Assembly: GCF_019578655.1 (NCBI RefSeq)
Contig: NC_063259.1
Coordinates: forward strand, 14,350,489 to 14,414,488
Source: Ricinus communis
Taxonomy: Eukaryota; Streptophyta; Magnoliopsida; Malpighiales; Euphorbiaceae
Direction: 5' to 3'
Length of the DNA stretch: 64,000 nt
The position numbers were made by a program, and so were the translations under genes. The first letter of the stretch is position 1, and each line of letters begins with the position of its first letter. Shown in pieces: positions 61,088 through 64,000 of this stretch. The notes under the pieces were generated by a model. It was not told the origin of the DNA and ran no database searches. It saw only the letters and a program-made list of their open reading frames with translations.

Positions 61088-63563
61088 CGGAGAGAGGACT
61101 AGGGAGCCATTGTTACTCTACTAGGCAATTATTGGTCAAATCTTATGTGATACTAAAGGGAGAAGTTGAAGCTATAGGTCCTTCAAGGTTTGAACAATTT
61201 TAAATGAAGCAGACATTGAAGACTCAATCAACCCTGCAGCCCTGTGTTCGGCCCAAAACTCTTATCAGTTAATCAACTGATGGTGCCCAGAGAATGAAAA
61301 GAGATTTAGATTGAGTAAATCTCAATATTTTATGCTTTTAAAAATGAATCCCATAGGAATCGTGCAAGCTGCAGTTGTCTTCCAAAGAGTATTTGCAATG
61401 AAGAAAATGACTCCTTGCACATCCTTTAAGGAATGAATGAATAACAAGAAAAAAAAATAACGGATTCATAAACCAGAAAGCCTAAAGACACAAATTCTAG
61501 AAAAACCACAAAAACTAGCAAGTGGCTATTGCCGATTTTAGAGTAAGAATAAGACTTTGCTCGTACTTAGTCTATCAAGTGGGTAAAATGAAAAAGGAAA
61601 TGTAAGCCGCAAGATGACCACAGAACAGCCCTAGTAGCATCTCAGAGGTCCAAGTCCAAACTAAACTTCAAAAACTACGAATTTCTCCCCAGCATTTGAG
61701 TATGTTAAATCAATTACCCACAAACACATGAGTTTGACAGTCTCAACAGGCTTACTACATGGTGGCAATTTGCTCTTATTCCTTGATGTATCATGCCATT
61801 ACACTTCTTATGTCCTCTCAAAGCACAAACAATGTACCATTTAAACTTCATACGTATCATTAAGATACAAATATAAAAAAAGTCAACCCTTAAAGAGACA
61901 TACGATAAAGTTGAGACATATGATGATCTGAATATTACCGACTGATCAAGCTGTTGGGCTAAAACATCACTCTTACTTCTAAGTACCCATGTTGCTGTTC
62001 CTGTTTCCAAATTGACCAAAGCAGCTCCAAGGTCGGTTCCTAACAACCAGAAAAAGAAAATGAATATGTTATTATCTAAATTATAACAGACATTAAAGCC
62101 AACTGATGGACGAGTTACATGTTCATTATTGACATTATCTTCAATGACCTTTGTGCTGGTTCCTTCTGAAGGAACCAATCATTTGCTTCCACTTTGTAAC
62201 ATATGTTATTTAACAAGTTGAAGTAAAAAATAAAATTAAGCGATCTCCTGTTAGGCTAATAGTTCAAGTGCTCAAAAATGGGTTTAAGGCAGTCACTTCT
62301 TAATTCAGTTGGCAAGAATGATATATATTAAAAAAAGAAAAGGAACAGCACCAAAATCTGAAAGAAAATGGAGCAAAGCAAATCTAATGCCATGCAGGCC
62401 TCTAAGTAAAGTTATTAGGTGAAATTGGACCAGAGGTGCTAATTCCAGAATAATTGATTGCAACACAAAAAATAGTACAATGAAAAAGATATAACTGAAG
62501 AAAAAGTACATGCCAATCACCGCTTGACTTGCATTGCGGTTATAATCTGCAGTCCAAATGGTGCAATTGAAAGAAGTAACCACATGCATCCCTTGTCTTA
62601 TAGAAGTACTTGAATAGAGATCTAAAGGTTCTAGAATATTAAGAATACAAACAGATCCACCAAATGTCTCAGACCCAAGAGTAGTTATTCTGTTTGCTCA
62701 AATTAAGGAATACAGATACAGGAATACTTTTTCTGGTAACATCGCTAATGAAATTGTACTACTATGGTAAGTAAGAAAAGTAAAAAGGACCCAGAGCATA
62801 CAGCAAGTGCTAAGATTACTCTAATATGCAAATCACAGAAGTCTAACGAATTAAGTAGATACCAAAAGAAGCGAAACCAAAAGGGCATCTTGTGGTAGGA
62901 CTACAAAGAAAACTTCTTGTCTAAAGACTAGAATTTGATAAAAGACCATCTCAATTCTCTACAATCCAACGAAAGTAGGCAGGCCCTTCATAAGTGAATG
63001 ATATATCCACTAAAAGCAGCATACAGCAGGCAATGCTTAAAAGCAGACCATATCTATATAGAATCCAGTCCAAATTGCATAATCACAACACAACAGTTAG
63101 AATTTGAGAACTGCTTCTGAGAACATGTGATTAAATATGGCTAAACAAGTTCAATTGCAAGAACATTTATAAGGACTTAATAACAAAAAAATAATAAATC
63201 ACAGCTGGTAGAAAGCTACGTAGGAAATAGCAATTCTCCAACTGCGCCACAATGGAAACTAAAAGAATAGTTATATGTAGAGTAGAAGAGCAGTGTACAA
63301 AAAGAAAATCTAAAATCAGAATAGGATACAAGCCATGCTGGATGCTAAAACCATCACCAACAGCATATGGAGAGTGCTTTCCAGAAAGATTTATACAAGA
63401 TATATTTGAACGCATATGTAGTGAAGCTCCTATAGGCCGCCAAATACGTTCAGGAGTTTTGCTACACTCTGCTTTGGTTTCTTCAATCACAGGCCCCACA
63501 CGATCTGGAATAAATTGTAGCCCATTATGAAATTGTTGTCCACTTTTTCCAACTTCGAAAAGA
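56377..63563 (-). CDS. DCAF4: DCAF4-like WD40 protein, last nine exons (5' end not in view)
   Basis: Exons: 63563-63330, 62689-62514, 62039-61939, 60326-60183, 59058-59003, 58916-58859, 57001-56881, 56805-56695, 56486-56377; in phase throughout, 369 residues ending LFYMH. Landmarks in order: GKSGQQFHNGLQFIPDRVGP, ETFGGSVCILN, TSFNCTIWTADYN, KSDVLAQQLDQSGNVVLCGL, NGAIVTVDVREG, MPSSICCLVSLQSYDQYFLS, SSMDGSIRLYDHR, YEGHVNSHTRL, GGEDCKFRLWS. The SDVLAQQ motif and the IKLWDLR/YEGHVN-like block match the DCAF4 family, whose members serve as substrate receptors of CUL4-DDB1 ubiquitin ligases; nuclear or cytosolic. The first exon seen starts mid-codon, so more N-terminal sequence lies in 63564-64000 or beyond. 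Intron 1 here is U12-type and intron 2 uses a GC donor. The target protein is unknown. Confidence 0.85.
56569..56596. repeat. Uninterrupted C28 tract (G28 in the transcript)
   Basis: 28 consecutive C on the plus strand inside the last intron (56694-56487) of the DCAF4-like gene, so the pre-mRNA has a G28 run about 80 bases before the acceptor. Confidence 0.95.
60411..61010. other. Two coding-like islands inside an intron of the DCAF4-like gene
   Basis: Intron 61938-60327 contains two less AT-rich stretches, 60411-60670 and about 60780-61010. The first is open on the minus strand for 86 codons with text such as PSLPLPIAIEHTIVHEIPVK and TSFYGMIGTLFDGQIL. The second is open on the plus strand with text such as GLGKGQVIVVAVQGLTIKF. 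Neither is recognised. Flanking exon phases join directly, so they are not needed by the host gene. They may be captured gene fragments or TE pieces. Confidence 0.35.
61038..61097. repeat. Compound (TA)n(GA)n microsatellite in an intron
   Basis: A TA run of about 30 bases passes directly into a GA run with one CGG interruption. Confidence 0.9.
62690..63329 (-). other. U12-type (minor spliceosome) intron
   Basis: On the minus strand the intron begins GTATCCTATT, close to the U12 donor consensus GTATCCTTT, and has TTCCTTAAT about 13 bases before the terminal CAG, a full match to the U12 branch-site consensus TTCCTTAAY. Splicing here joins CAT-GGC-TT to A-ATA-ACT and keeps the frame. Confidence 0.88.
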
Positions 63564-63877
63564 CTGCAAAAGCACCAAACTTTAAAAGAAAGTGCTGCTA
63601 AAGTACACCTTATAAATAGTATATAATTTTCAAGCATACAAAAACTACAATGAGGTACAGCTAAAAAATTAATGATGCATGAACTAATTTGCAGGACTAG
63701 AAGGGAACATCAAATTTCGTTCATGAAGCATATGACAATAAGAAAAAACAAAAACACGGCAGTAGTTAGTTCCCGTAGAAATAAACAGAAGTGAATACTG
63801 ATGATGAGAAATGGCGGCAAGAGGATTCATTAGTCTATTGAGGGAAAAGAAAACACCAATAGAAGACATGCACAAGT
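63564..63877. other. Probable intron of the DCAF4-like gene
   Basis: The acceptor of the exon starting at 63563 reads TTTTGCAG. No further exon of this gene could be identified here with confidence; a minus-strand frame at 63684-63875 is not convincing. Confidence 0.4.
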
Positions 63878-64000
63878 AAGGGTGAGCATTTAGTCGTTTG
63901 GTTCAAAACTGAGCCGAACCAAACTGAGAAAATCAAATATCCAAATTTTCCCTAAATTCCAAACCGAACCAAGCCAAAATGAGGGGCCAACCGAACGGAT
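63878..64000. mobile_element. Left end of a hAT-like non-autonomous element, cut by the window edge
   Basis: It starts AAGGGTGAGCATTTAGTCG and continues with GAACCAAAC/CCGAACCAAGCC-type words. This is the familiar GGTGAGCATTCGGTTCGG start of plant hAT-type MITEs. The other end is outside the window, so neither TIR nor TSD can be checked. Confidence 0.5.

Noticed and set aside
63684..63875. Minus-strand frame as an upstream exon of the DCAF4-like gene
   Set aside because: No plausible donor in phase with the exon at 63563, and the text does not resemble the N-terminal part of that family.
1..64000. CRISPR arrays, bacterial operons, rRNA or tRNA genes
   Set aside because: The sequence is plant nuclear DNA. 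No spaced direct-repeat array of CRISPR type was seen, nor a tRNA-like B box with a matching cloverleaf; scanning by eye can miss tRNAs, and a tRNA scan would settle it.

Overview
The window is strongly AT-rich nuclear DNA from a flowering plant, almost certainly a eudicot. Evidence for this is the spliced genes with short plant-type introns, the plant-only protein families (UGT85 glucosyltransferase, GSO-type LRR receptor kinase, class III peroxidase, TDIF-type CLE peptide) and the solo LTRs and MITEs between genes. A Malpighiales/Euphorbiaceae-like origin is possible, but I could not test it. Exon limits below come from reading frames, GT/AG (or GC/AG, U12) sites and family knowledge; no transcript or homology search was run.

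Layout, left to right. 1-12.2 kb is gene-poor: an AT-rich block, a 2.39 kb solo LTR (5679-8066, perfect TSD), a broken antisense UGT85 copy (8147-8638) and a diverged second copy of sequence also seen at 0.37-2.0 kb. 12.2-20.2 kb is a small UGT85 cluster: one intact two-exon gene (12239-13831), a second solo LTR (about 15434-17816), and a 5'-truncated copy with an in-frame stop (18741-20152). 20.6-23.8 kb (minus) holds a seven-exon gene for an 858-residue protein with a C-terminal RING finger. 24-30 kb is intergenic and repeat-rich, with hairpins and an approximately 310 bp tandem array. 30.1-32.1 kb holds a three-exon gene for an 81-residue protein. 32.8-36.6 kb (minus) is a full-length GSO1/GSO2-type LRR receptor kinase. 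36.6-45.3 kb is gene-free. 45.3-47.1 kb is a class III peroxidase with a long N-terminal repeat domain. 48.1-48.3 kb (minus) may be a small gene. 50.4-50.8 kb encodes a CLE41/CLE44-type precursor ending in the TDIF peptide. 54.7-55.3 kb is a hAT-type MITE with an 8 bp TSD. 56.4-63.6 kb (minus) holds the last nine exons of a DCAF4-like WD40 gene, with one clear U12-type intron and one probable GC-AG intron; its 5' end is beyond or near the right edge.

The genes do not form one pathway. Two belong to peptide signalling (a GSO-type receptor, which in Arabidopsis senses CIF/TWS1 peptides, and a TDIF precursor, sensed by PXY/TDR). Two have links to protein ubiquitination by family (RING protein and DCAF4). 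The peroxidase is a secreted wall-type enzyme. The most unusual items are the repeat-bearing peroxidase, the U12 intron with its GC-AG neighbour, and the decaying UGT85 cluster.
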